Shown here: positions 1 through 7,473 of the stretch, piece after piece | Layout: each line of letters starts with the position of its first letter | Position numbering within the stretch: position 1 is the stretch's first letter | Source of the DNA: an uncultured Bacilli bacterium | GTDB lineage: Bacteria > Bacillota_I > Bacilli_A > RF39 > UBA660 | Length of the DNA stretch: 38,559 nt | NCBI GenBank assembly: GCA_934183185.1 | Contig: CAKPSO010000012.1 | Coordinates: 1 to 38,559, forward strand | Direction of reading: 5' to 3' | Program-made: the position numbers and the translations under genes | Notes under the pieces: model-generated | The model's input: the letters and a program-made list of their open reading frames with translations, nothing else | The model's database searches: none | Told to the model about the DNA's origin: nothing

Positions 1-27
1 GAAATGATACAAATCGAAGAAATTTAA
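1..27 (+). CDS. Possible 3' end of a plus-strand gene (partial)
   Basis: The first 27 bases read in frame 1 as EMIQIEEI followed by TAA. A strong hairpin follows directly, and the next gene converges on it from the minus strand, which is what the end of a plus-strand gene would look like. Only eight codons are visible, so the assignment is weak and no function can be given. Confidence 0.25.
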   Translation, partial: EMIQIEEI

Positions 28-37
28 TTTTCTAACT

Positions 38-92
38 AAAAAATAACTGAATTTCAAATTTTGTCTAAGACAATTTTTAAAATTCAGTTATT
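38..92 (-). terminator. Intrinsic terminator of the tandem surface-protein unit
   Basis: Thirteen-base perfect arms (AATAACTGAATTT at 42-54 and AAATTCAGTTATT at 80-92) enclose a smaller TTGTC/GACAA hairpin. On the minus strand the stem is followed by six T (38-43). It lies 53 bases past the stop of the surface-protein gene and could also serve a converging plus-strand gene. Confidence 0.7.
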
Positions 93-144
93 ATATTTAC
101 TTTAATTTATTAAAAGTATAAAATTTATATTTTTTTGATTATTT

Positions 145-1875
145 TTATTCTATAACAAACGGATCAGAACTTGTTCCACTTCCTGATGAAATTTTGGTAT
201 CAGCTGTCAGGATAATAACTGGACGAAGGCTGCGAGCAATACTGACTTTGCCGTCGTTAATGTTACCTTGTACACTCACGATCCACACATAAGGATATGA
301 ATCAAAGAGTCCTGAAGAGTTTATCGTCCACCAATTAATAGCTGAATTATATAAATAATAATTACTATTACTTTGTCCATAATAACCACCTGCATATACT
401 ATCTCATCGTAGCTAAGCAATCCTACACTTGCGTTTACTACACCTTTTCCATTTCCATCAGCCGAGCATTTAAAATCTGGTGTATAACTAGAATATAAGA
501 GCATAGTAGCATTTCCTGATGTATAACTATCAGAGTATTTTGCTTTTGCTTGTTCACAATAATAATTGCCACTAGCTACATTTTTAACTAAATCTGATTT
601 ACTTCCAATATTTGTTTGATACCATCTTTCCAATGTTGATTTAGCTTGGCTATTTGTATAATACATATAGTTTGAATTGAATGCAATATCAGCATTACTA
701 TTGATTCCATCTTGCATTACGATTCTTATAGTTCCATCTTCATTTACTCTTACTATTTTCCATGTTTGGCCTGCAAACTTTACATAATTATTTTCTACAT
801 TACCTCTAAAATAGTATGTTGGATTTCCTGTATTAGTAGCAGTCGATTTATATAATCCACTTGCATCACTTGTGTTATTACTTGATGTAGTAAGTGTTGG
901 ATTAGCTGTAATTACTGTATTTTTCATTATTTCATCTTTTAATGGTACTACCTGTTTTACTTTAATATTTATTTTATATTCTTTAGTTACTGTTTGATCT
1001 GTACTAGTAATAGTTACTTTATAGATGTTATTACCACCTGCTAGACTTACTTCACTATTATTTGATATTACTTGATTATCTTTTTCTATCTTTACATTAG
1101 CTAATGAATACTTAGGTACTATATTTAACTTAGTAGTAGTTTCACTATCTAACTCTACTTCATAGTTCCAGTCTTTTCCTTCTACTTTAGTTAAACTAGT
1201 ATCTCCTATAGTTATATCTTTTATATCAGTATTACTTCTTAATGCTTGTTCTTCTTCTGATATTACTTTAGCATTTGAATATACATTTACTGTTGCTGTA
1301 AAGGTTTGTCCTCCTATAACGCTTAAATCTGCATTTTCATCTAACCACATTTTTAATCTAAATGTCTTTAAATAATTATTAGTATTTCCTGCTACTTCTC
1401 CATTGTAGATACTCTTTTCTACATTATTTCCAACATCAGTAGTAGTTTGTATTAATTTACTATATAGTGTTGGTGTTAGTAAATCTGTTTGATCTATCCC
1501 ATCTTGAAGATATACTTTTATATTATCTTCACTCATAGTAGAAGTAGATTTCTTTCTTAGTGTTACTTCATATGGTATTACTTCACTTCCAGTATTTGTT
1601 CCTTCTACTTTAAAATCAAATACATTATTATCTCCTACTAATTCTTTACCCTTAGTATCTGATATCGGTTCTGCTTCAGTTATACTTATTCCATTACCAT
1701 TAGTATTATTTTCTATATACAAGAACTTTAGTGTTCCTGATGTTACTACATTATCTGTAGTTCCTTCTTTAGTATAAGTAAATACTGCATAGGTTACTCC
1801 TATAGTTATTACTAATAGACTTAATATTCCTAATAATGAAAAAATGATTTGCTTATTTTTATTATTCTTTTTCAT
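145..1875 (-). CDS. SipW-signal surface protein with cadherin-like domain and variable C-terminal module (copy 2)
   Basis: A 576-residue secreted surface protein. Residues about 1-50 form a SipW-cognate (TasA/camelysin type) signal: Lys/Asn-rich start, hydrophobic run ending in GVTYAVFTYT, then SGTL. Residues about 55-205 are a TasA-like beta domain. Residues about 215-308 (VEGKDWNYEVEL... to INIKVK) look like a cadherin-like beta sandwich. The C-terminal module starts near residue 335 (VENNYVKFAGQTWKIVRVNE) and ends in LRPVIILTAD plus a Gly/Ser turn and DPFVIE. No LPxTG motif or membrane anchor follows, so attachment is probably by polymerisation or by noncovalent contact. It starts 10 bases after the upstream paralogue, with RBS AGGTGAT, so the two are almost certainly co-transcribed. 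The C-terminal module loosely recalls C-type-lectin-like folds (the WWT segment and the RP-V-I-L strand); that is a guess from pattern alone. The SipW peptidase is not in the window. Confidence 0.85.
   Translation of the reverse strand: MKKNNKNKQIIFSLLGILSLLVITIGVTYAVFTYTKEGTTDNVVTSGTLKFLYIENNTNGNGISITEAEPISDTKGKELVGDNNVFDFKVEGTNTGSEVIPYEVTLRKKSTSTMSEDNIKVYLQDGIDQTDLLTPTLYSKLIQTTTDVGNNVEKSIYNGEVAGNTNNYLKTFRLKMWLDENADLSVIGGQTFTATVNVYSNAKVISEEEQALRSNTDIKDITIGDTSLTKVEGKDWNYEVELDSETTTKLNIVPKYSLANVKIEKDNQVISNNSEVSLAGGNNIYKVTITSTDQTVTKEYKINIKVKQVVPLKDEIMKNTVITANPTLTTSSNNTSDASGLYKSTATNTGNPTYYFRGNVENNYVKFAGQTWKIVRVNEDGTIRIVMQDGINSNADIAFNSNYMYYTNSQAKSTLERWYQTNIGSKSDLVKNVASGNYYCEQAKAKYSDSYTSGNATMLLYSSYTPDFKCSADGNGKGVVNASVGLLSYDEIVYAGGYYGQSNSNYYLYNSAINWWTINSSGLFDSYPYVWIVSVQGNINDGKVSIARSLRPVIILTADTKISSGSGTSSDPFVIE
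953..1875 (-). repeat. Direct repeat, copy A (5' half of the tandem surface genes)
   Basis: Aligns without a single gap to 2751-3673 at a constant offset of 1798 bases. By eye there are only about 30-40 differences over 923 bases, and 953-1197 is identical over 245 bases. The match stops abruptly at 953/2751, where the cadherin-like domain ends; the downstream module is homologous but strongly diverged. Confidence 0.95.
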
Positions 1876-1885
1876 AAATTATCAC

Positions 1886-3673
1886 CTAACCTATTACAAA
1901 TGGATTTTCACTGGTGCCATCTCCTGATGAGGTTTGAGTATCAGCTTTTAATATTAATATAGGTCTTAATAAATAGGAAGAATTAGTTATATTCCCGCTA
2001 CCAAGCAAACCCAAATAATTTTCATTAAAATTTATATTTACATCATAAACAGAATGAGAATTCGAAGATTTAGAGCAATTTGGGCTCATGGTCCAAAAAT
2101 ACTTATAATTTCCAGAAGTTAATCCTTTAATTAAATAATAATTATTATTAATTTTATTAAAATAACCACCTGCATAGACTACTTCATCATAACTTAATAG
2201 TCCTACACTTGAGTTTACCACTCCTTTATTATTTCCATCACTACTACATTTAAAGTCTGGAGTATATTTATTATAAGTAGGCATTGTAGCACTTCCTAAT
2301 GTACTACAGCCTATACTAGATGTAACTTTTGCCTGTTCACAGTAGTAATTACCACTTGCTAACTTGTTAGCTAAATCCGATTTGCTTTCTATATTCGTTT
2401 GATACCAAGTATCAAGTACTGTTTTAGCATCACTATTGGAATAATACACATAGGTATAATTATCATACTTTGAATTGAATTTATATGTAGTATTATTATT
2501 AATACCATCTTGCATTATGATACGAATCGTTCCATCTTCATTTATTCTTACTATTCTCCAAGTAAAACCCGCAAATGATACATAGTTATTTTCTACATTT
2601 CCTCTAAAGTAATATGTTGGATTTTCTGTATTAGTAGCAGTTGATTTATATAATCCACTTGCATCACTACTATTATTTGATGATGTTGTTAGTGTTGGTT
2701 CTGCATCTATTACTTCATATTTCTTTCCAAATATTGATACTTTCTCGACTTGTTTTACTTTAATATTTATTTTATATTCTTTAGTTACTGTTTGATCTGT
2801 ACTAGTAATAGTTACTTTATAGATGTTATTACCACCTGCTAGACTTACTTCACTATTATTTGATATTACTTGATTATCTTTTTCTATCTTTACATTAGCT
2901 AATGAATACTTAGGTACTATATTTAACTTAGTAGTAGTTTCACTATCTAACTCTACTTCATAGTTCCAGTCTTTTCCTTCTACTTTAGTTAAACTGGTAT
3001 CTCCTATAGTTATATCTTTTATATCAGTATTACTTCTTAATACTTGTTCTTCAGCTGATATTACTTTAGCATTTGAATATACATTTACTGTTGCTGTAAA
3101 GGTTTGTCCTCCTATAACGCTTAAATCTGCATTTTCATCTAGCCACATTTTTAATCTAAATGTCTTTAAATAATTATTAGTATTTCCTGCTACTTCTCCT
3201 TTATAGATACTCTTTTCTACATTGTTTCCAACATCAGTAGTAGTTTGTACTAATTTACTATATAGTGTTGGTGTTAGTAATTCTGTTTGATCTATCCCAT
3301 CTTGAAGATATACTTTTATATTATCTTCTCCCATAGTAGAAGTAGCTTTCTTTCTTAGTGTTACTTCATATGGTATTACTTCATTTCCTGTATTTGTTCC
3401 TTCTACTTTAAAATCAAATACATTATTATCTCCTACTAATTCTTTACCCTTAGTATCTGATATTGGTTCTGCTTCAGTTATACTTATTCCATTACCATTA
3501 GTATTATTTTCTGTATACAAGAACTTTAATGTACCAGATGTAACTACATTATCTGTAGTTCCTTCCTTTGTATAAGTAAATACTGCATATGTTACTCCTA
3601 TAGTTATTACTAATAGACTTAATATTCCTAATACTGAAAATAATATCTGTTTACTTTTACTCTTATCTTTCAT
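1886..3673 (-). CDS. SipW-signal surface protein with cadherin-like domain and variable C-terminal module (copy 1)
   Basis: A 595-residue paralogue of the next gene downstream, with the same order: SipW-type signal (residues 1-50, GVTYAVFTYT), TasA-like beta domain, cadherin-like sandwich (about 215-308), then a C-terminal module from about residue 340 (VENNYVSFAGFTWRIVRINE) to LRPILILKAD and NPFVIG. Residues 1-308 are nearly identical to the second copy. The C-terminal module keeps a frame (WYQTNI, SGNYYCEQAK, YTPDFKCS, VGLLSYDE, VYAGGY) but the stretch between VYAGGY and LRP differs in length and sequence (here FWTMSPNCSK). It is the first gene of its unit, with RBS AGGAGG at 3683-3688 and a clear promoter at 3755-3783. 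An envelope or biofilm-matrix role is inferred from the signal type. Confidence 0.85.
   Translation of the reverse strand: MKDKSKSKQILFSVLGILSLLVITIGVTYAVFTYTKEGTTDNVVTSGTLKFLYTENNTNGNGISITEAEPISDTKGKELVGDNNVFDFKVEGTNTGNEVIPYEVTLRKKATSTMGEDNIKVYLQDGIDQTELLTPTLYSKLVQTTTDVGNNVEKSIYKGEVAGNTNNYLKTFRLKMWLDENADLSVIGGQTFTATVNVYSNAKVISAEEQVLRSNTDIKDITIGDTSLTKVEGKDWNYEVELDSETTTKLNIVPKYSLANVKIEKDNQVISNNSEVSLAGGNNIYKVTITSTDQTVTKEYKINIKVKQVEKVSIFGKKYEVIDAEPTLTTSSNNSSDASGLYKSTATNTENPTYYFRGNVENNYVSFAGFTWRIVRINEDGTIRIIMQDGINNNTTYKFNSKYDNYTYVYYSNSDAKTVLDTWYQTNIESKSDLANKLASGNYYCEQAKVTSSIGCSTLGSATMPTYNKYTPDFKCSSDGNNKGVVNSSVGLLSYDEVVYAGGYFNKINNNYYLIKGLTSGNYKYFWTMSPNCSKSSNSHSVYDVNINFNENYLGLLGSGNITNSSYLLRPILILKADTQTSSGDGTSENPFVIG
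2751..3673 (-). repeat. Direct repeat, copy B
   Basis: Partner of 953-1875 at a constant 1798-base offset with no gaps. The most diverged part is the first 60 bases of coding sequence (the cytoplasmic start of the signal), and the most conserved is the cadherin-like domain. Confidence 0.95.
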
Positions 3674-3754
3674 TATAAAGAACCTCCTACTACCTATTCT
3701 TTACTAAATTATACAAATAATACTATCTCTAGCCTTTATTCTATATATAAATTT

Positions 3755-3783
3755 ATTATACACGTAAAACGTGTATAGTTCAA
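3755..3783 (-). promoter_or_regulatory. Promoter with operator-like palindrome for the tandem surface genes
   Basis: On the minus strand: -35 TTGAAC (3778-3783), 17-base spacer, perfect -10 TATAAT (3755-3760). A perfect inverted repeat with 9-base arms (TATACACGT at 3757-3765, ACGTGTATA at 3769-3777, 3-base centre) fills the spacer exactly and overlaps the -10. This arrangement is typical of a repressor operator. The cognate regulator is not in the window. Confidence 0.75.
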
Positions 3784-3797
3784 CTTAAATTTTCAAG

Positions 3798-3830
3798 AAA
3801 AAAGAATGAATCTAATTTCTAAATTCATTC
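3798..3830 (-). terminator. Intrinsic terminator of the Ser/Asn-rich membrane protein gene
   Basis: Eight-base arms GAATGAAT/ATTCATTC (3804-3811 and 3823-3830) are followed on the minus strand by six T (3798-3803). The TAG stop lies in the loop. It separates this gene from the promoter of the surface pair. Confidence 0.75.
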
Positions 3831-4642
3831 TCATAATAATCCTTAATTTTATCTTTACCACTAGTAGCAAGTTCTTTTAACATACTCCAAGTAAAACCAA
3901 AACTACTTTTCATATTATTAAAATCTTCTTTAGCCTGATTACAAGTATCACTACCTACCTTATCACATAACGTAGAAGTAAACTCTAAATATTTAACTGC
4001 AAGTTGCCCTTTAATATCCTTATATTTATCTTTAACAGTATCTTTATAATTAGGAAAATATTCCTCTATCTTATGATCAATAGTTAAAGCTATTTTAATT
4101 ACCTGTAATTTAGCACTAGTAGTTAAATCATTAAAAGTATGACCCTTTATCTCTTTATTATAAAATATAAAGTCTATTACTGTGATAAAAGCATTCTTAG
4201 CTTTCTCTCTAAAAGTAGGATTATTTTCATTATAAGTAGAGAACTTAGCTTCTTCATTTTGAAAATATGAAACTACATCTTCTTCAGAACTACTACTATT
4301 AGAACTATCACCACTACTATTTGTATCATTTACATTATTATTACTACTAGAACTGTTATTATTACTATTACTACTACTATTATCGTTATTAGTATTAGTA
4401 GTATTATTAGTATCACTACTAGCATTAGATTTATTATCTAAATTATCACTATTTATTTTATCATTATTAGTACTATTACTATCTTTTTCTACACTTTCAC
4501 CTGTACTATTATTACTATTTTTATTAGAAAAAGAAAACTGATTTTTACTACATAAAATTATAATAATTAAAACTAATAAAATAATAATAAATCCAAGTAA
4601 TCCCATAATAACATAATTTTTATTAATCTTATTAATATTCAC
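3812..4642 (-). CDS. Membrane-anchored protein with long Ser/Asn/Thr linker and helical extracellular domain
   Basis: I do not recognise the family. From the GTG at 4642 it is 276 residues: a short basic start, one strong transmembrane segment (about residues 11-31), an extracellular linker of about 90 residues made almost only of Ser, Asn, Thr, Asp and Gly, and a roughly 150-residue predicted helical domain with two cysteines that could pair (CDKVGSDTC). An upstream TTG would add six residues, but GTG has a good RBS (AGGTGG at 4647-4652, four-base gap), so it is preferred. It has its own extended -10 just inside the gap after the Ca2+ ATPase gene and its own terminator. The layout suggests a wall-spanning display stalk; no activity can be named. 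Confidence 0.75.
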   Translation of the reverse strand: MNINKINKNYVIMGLLGFIIILLVLIIIILCSKNQFSFSNKNSNNSTGESVEKDSNSTNNDKINSDNLDNKSNASSDTNNTTNTNNDNSSSNSNNNSSSSNNNVNDTNSSGDSSNSSSSEEDVVSYFQNEEAKFSTYNENNPTFREKAKNAFITVIDFIFYNKEIKGHTFNDLTTSAKLQVIKIALTIDHKIEEYFPNYKDTVKDKYKDIKGQLAVKYLEFTSTLCDKVGSDTCNQAKEDFNNMKSSFGFTWSMLKELATSGKDKIKDYYENEFRN

Positions 4643-4664
4643 TATACCACCTACAAACAAGCCT

Positions 4665-4673
4665 ATTATAACA
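4665..4673 (-). promoter_or_regulatory. Extended -10 promoter of the Ser/Asn-rich membrane protein gene
   Basis: TGTTATAAT on the minus strand, 22 bases upstream of the GTG start. No convincing -35. Confidence 0.5.
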
Positions 4674-4678
4674 CATAA

Positions 4679-7288
4679 TTAAACTCCTGTAATCTGTTTT
4701 CTTCTCTTTAAATATACTTTTCTAATCCAATCAACTGGTATAACTGAAATAGCTAGAATTAACATTACTAATAATTCCTTTATAGTAAGGCCATAAGTTC
4801 TAAACATTTCACCACCAAGATAAATAAGTATAATCTGTACTATTACTATAAAAGAAATAATAATTAAAAAAGCTTTATTTTGATGTATATTAGCTAATAA
4901 ATTTAATCTATTAGTTCTAGCATTAAAACAGTTAAAAATCCCCATAAAAATAAATAATCCAAAGAAAGCAGTCATAACATATTTATAACTAGGATCTACT
5001 CTAAAGAAACTATGAATAAATCCGGATTTTAAGAAAAGTACACATAGTAAAGATGAATATGTACCAGTAAAGAATATTTCATCAAACATATATCGATTAA
5101 TAATATTTTCATCTCTTGCTTTAGGCTTTTCCCTCATATATTCTATAAGTGGTGGTTCATAAGCAAAGGCAATACCTGCTAATGTATCCATAATCATATT
5201 TATCCATAACATTTGAATAACTGTTACTGGTGTTTCTACCCCTATAAATGGTCCTATAATGGATAAAAATATAGCGCACATATTAACTGTTAGTTGAAAT
5301 ATAATAAACTTTCTAATACTTTTAAATATCGTTCTTCCAAATAAAATAGCTTTAGAGATAGATAGAAAATTATCATCAAGTATTACTATTTCACTTGCTT
5401 CTTTAGCTACTTCTGTACCACTACCCATCGCAAATCCAACATCAGCTTTCTTTAATGCTGGAGCATCATTTACCCCATCACCAGTCATTCCAACTACTAA
5501 TCCCATCTCTTCTGATAATCTAACTAATCTACTCTTATCTTGAGGAAGACTCCTAGCTACAATTCTTAATTTAGGTAACATTTCTTTTAATTTTTCATCA
5601 TCATAATTATTTAATTCCTTACTAGTTAACACAATATCACTATTACTAGTAATAATTCCTACTTCTTTTCCAATAGCTAAAGCTGTATCTTTATTATCAC
5701 CAGTAATCATAACTGTTTGAATACCAGCATCTTTTACCATCTTAATACCATCTATTGCTTCTTTTCTTACTTCATCCTTTATTAAAGCAAATCCTAGTAA
5801 AGTTAATTTATCTATATTTTTATAATCATAACAGTCATTATAAGCAAATAATATAACTCTAATCCCCCTACTAGTCATCTCTTTTATTCTACTTTTTATT
5901 AGTTCTTTATTTATAGTCATCTTACTACCATTTTCACACAAATAACTAACACAATGATCTAGTAATACTTCTGGAGCACCTTTATATAATTGTATTTTCT
6001 TATCATCTTCAATTAAACATGCTGAATACTTATTTTTACTATGAAATGGTACCTGCTTTAACACTTTAACTTTAGGTAAATCAGTATTAATAAATTTTAA
6101 TAGAGCTCTATCAGTAATATTACCCCCTATTATATTGTTATTTGTTTTAATACTCTCATTATTATAACCAAATGATAATTGAAACATTTTATAAAATTTA
6201 GGATAAATAGTTAATTCTACTTCATTAAGATATTGTTTTAAACTACCTGATACAAATCCAATAACTTCTAGTTTTCCTTTAGTCAAAGTACCTGTTTTAT
6301 CTGTATATAAAATATTAATACTACCTGCAGTTTCTATACCTACTAATTTTCTAACTAATACATTATTTTTAAGCATTCTTTTCATATTAGAAGATAACAC
6401 TAAAGTAATCATCATAGGTAAGCCTTCTGGTACTGCTACTACTATTATAGTTACTGATAGTGTTAAAGCATATAATATATAACCTACCATTAATGGAAAA
6501 TTAGTAATAGTAGATATTATTTTATCTATGTTAAAGTTATTTTGAATTACTATTTCTGAAAATAAATAAGATATTGAAACAAGTAAAGCTCCAATATAAC
6601 CAATTCTACTAATTATTTTAGCTAATTTTCTTAATCTTATTTTTAGAGGACTATCAGGATTAGATTCTTGTAGTTCTAAGGCTAGTTTACCATAGAATGT
6701 ATTATTACCTACTTTTTCAACTTTCATATACCCCATTTTAGAATAAACAACTGTACCACGATATACATAATTTTTATCAGTAACTTCACCTTTTACCATT
6801 TCTTTATATGCTTCTTTTGTTTCCCCATTTAGACTGGATTCATCTACAGTAATTTCACCATCTACTAGTATTCCATCTGCAGGTATCTTATCTCCAGTTT
6901 CTAATTTTATAATATCTCCAACTACTATATCATCTATAGGAATTTCAATAATTTTATTATTTCTTTTTACTTTACATTTTATTTTACTAGCATCTTCTTG
7001 TAGTTTTTCAAATGCTTTCTCGCTACCATATTCTGATATGGTAGAAATAAAACTAGATAAAAAGATAGCTATTACTATTCCCAGTGTTTCAAACCAGTCA
7101 AAGTCTCGAAATAAAAATACTGTTTTAATAGCTAATGCTATTAATAATATTTTAATAATTGGATCTCCCAAAGTTTCTATAAATTGATGTATAAAAGTTT
7201 TATTTTTTTGATGTATAAGTTCATTAGTACCATATTTTTTTCTAGATTCTTCTACTTCTTTTCTAGTAAGACCATTAGTATTTATCAT
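4679..7288 (-). CDS. P-type Ca2+-transporting ATPase (P2B/PMCA-like)
   Basis: An 869-residue cation pump expected to export Ca2+ from the cytoplasm. Visible signatures in order: cation-ATPase N-terminal domain (GLTRKEVEESRKKYG), actuator loop with LNGET in place of the usual TGES, VPEGLP in M4 (about 286-291), phosphorylation motif DKTGTLTKG (Asp about 330), nucleotide-binding domain with KGAPE, MITGDN, hinge TGDGVNDAPALKKADVGFAMG-type segment, and a C-terminal block of about six transmembrane helices. VPEGLP and the overall length fit bacterial calcium pumps of the PMCA type; ion specificity is inferred. A longer reading frame begins at 7324, but ATG 7288 has AGGAGG six bases upstream (7295-7300) and is preferred. 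It follows typA in the same direction beyond a terminator, so it is probably a separate unit. Confidence 0.9.
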   Translation of the reverse strand: MINTNGLTRKEVEESRKKYGTNELIHQKNKTFIHQFIETLGDPIIKILLIALAIKTVFLFRDFDWFETLGIVIAIFLSSFISTISEYGSEKAFEKLQEDASKIKCKVKRNNKIIEIPIDDIVVGDIIKLETGDKIPADGILVDGEITVDESSLNGETKEAYKEMVKGEVTDKNYVYRGTVVYSKMGYMKVEKVGNNTFYGKLALELQESNPDSPLKIRLRKLAKIISRIGYIGALLVSISYLFSEIVIQNNFNIDKIISTITNFPLMVGYILYALTLSVTIIVVAVPEGLPMMITLVLSSNMKRMLKNNVLVRKLVGIETAGSINILYTDKTGTLTKGKLEVIGFVSGSLKQYLNEVELTIYPKFYKMFQLSFGYNNESIKTNNNIIGGNITDRALLKFINTDLPKVKVLKQVPFHSKNKYSACLIEDDKKIQLYKGAPEVLLDHCVSYLCENGSKMTINKELIKSRIKEMTSRGIRVILFAYNDCYDYKNIDKLTLLGFALIKDEVRKEAIDGIKMVKDAGIQTVMITGDNKDTALAIGKEVGIITSNSDIVLTSKELNNYDDEKLKEMLPKLRIVARSLPQDKSRLVRLSEEMGLVVGMTGDGVNDAPALKKADVGFAMGSGTEVAKEASEIVILDDNFLSISKAILFGRTIFKSIRKFIIFQLTVNMCAIFLSIIGPFIGVETPVTVIQMLWINMIMDTLAGIAFAYEPPLIEYMREKPKARDENIINRYMFDEIFFTGTYSSLLCVLFLKSGFIHSFFRVDPSYKYVMTAFFGLFIFMGIFNCFNARTNRLNLLANIHQNKAFLIIISFIVIVQIILIYLGGEMFRTYGLTIKELLVMLILAISVIPVDWIRKVYLKRRKQITGV

Positions 7289-7385
7289 AATTATCCTCCT
7301 ACTTAACTTTATGAAGAAGGACAACTTTTAGAAGAATATAATTTGTCGAAATTAAGTAATTTAGCAATTATTTATTAGATATCCT

Positions 7386-7423
7386 ATTACAAATTTTTAC
7401 CGTTTACGGCATTTTTTTGTAAT
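7386..7423. other. Nested dyad in the typA / Ca2+ ATPase gap
   Basis: Outer arms ATTACAAA (7386-7393) and TTTGTAAT (7416-7423) enclose a short CCGT/ACGG dyad (7400-7409). It lies between the typA terminator and the ATPase start, with no ORF. It could be an operator or an mRNA leader hairpin; nothing decides between these. Confidence 0.3.
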
Positions 7424-7437
7424 GAGAAAGAATACAT

Positions 7438-7465
7438 AATAAAAGACCACTATAATTAGTGATCT
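7438..7465 (-). terminator. Intrinsic terminator of typA
   Basis: On the minus strand AGATCACTA (from 7465) pairs with TAGTGGTCT (to 7444) with one G-T wobble and an ATTA loop, followed by TTTT and an AT-rich tail. It begins nine bases after the stop. Confidence 0.7.
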
Positions 7466-7473
7466 AATTTAAA

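Noticed and set aside
145..3673. Diversity-generating retroelement target (lectin-like C-terminal module in duplicate)
   Set aside because: No reverse transcriptase, template repeat or adenine-specific pattern; the near-identical part is the N-terminal scaffold, the opposite of a DGR.
7386..7423. Riboswitch before the Ca2+ ATPase gene
   Set aside because: Only a nested dyad is visible; none of the conserved riboswitch cores I know can be recognised.
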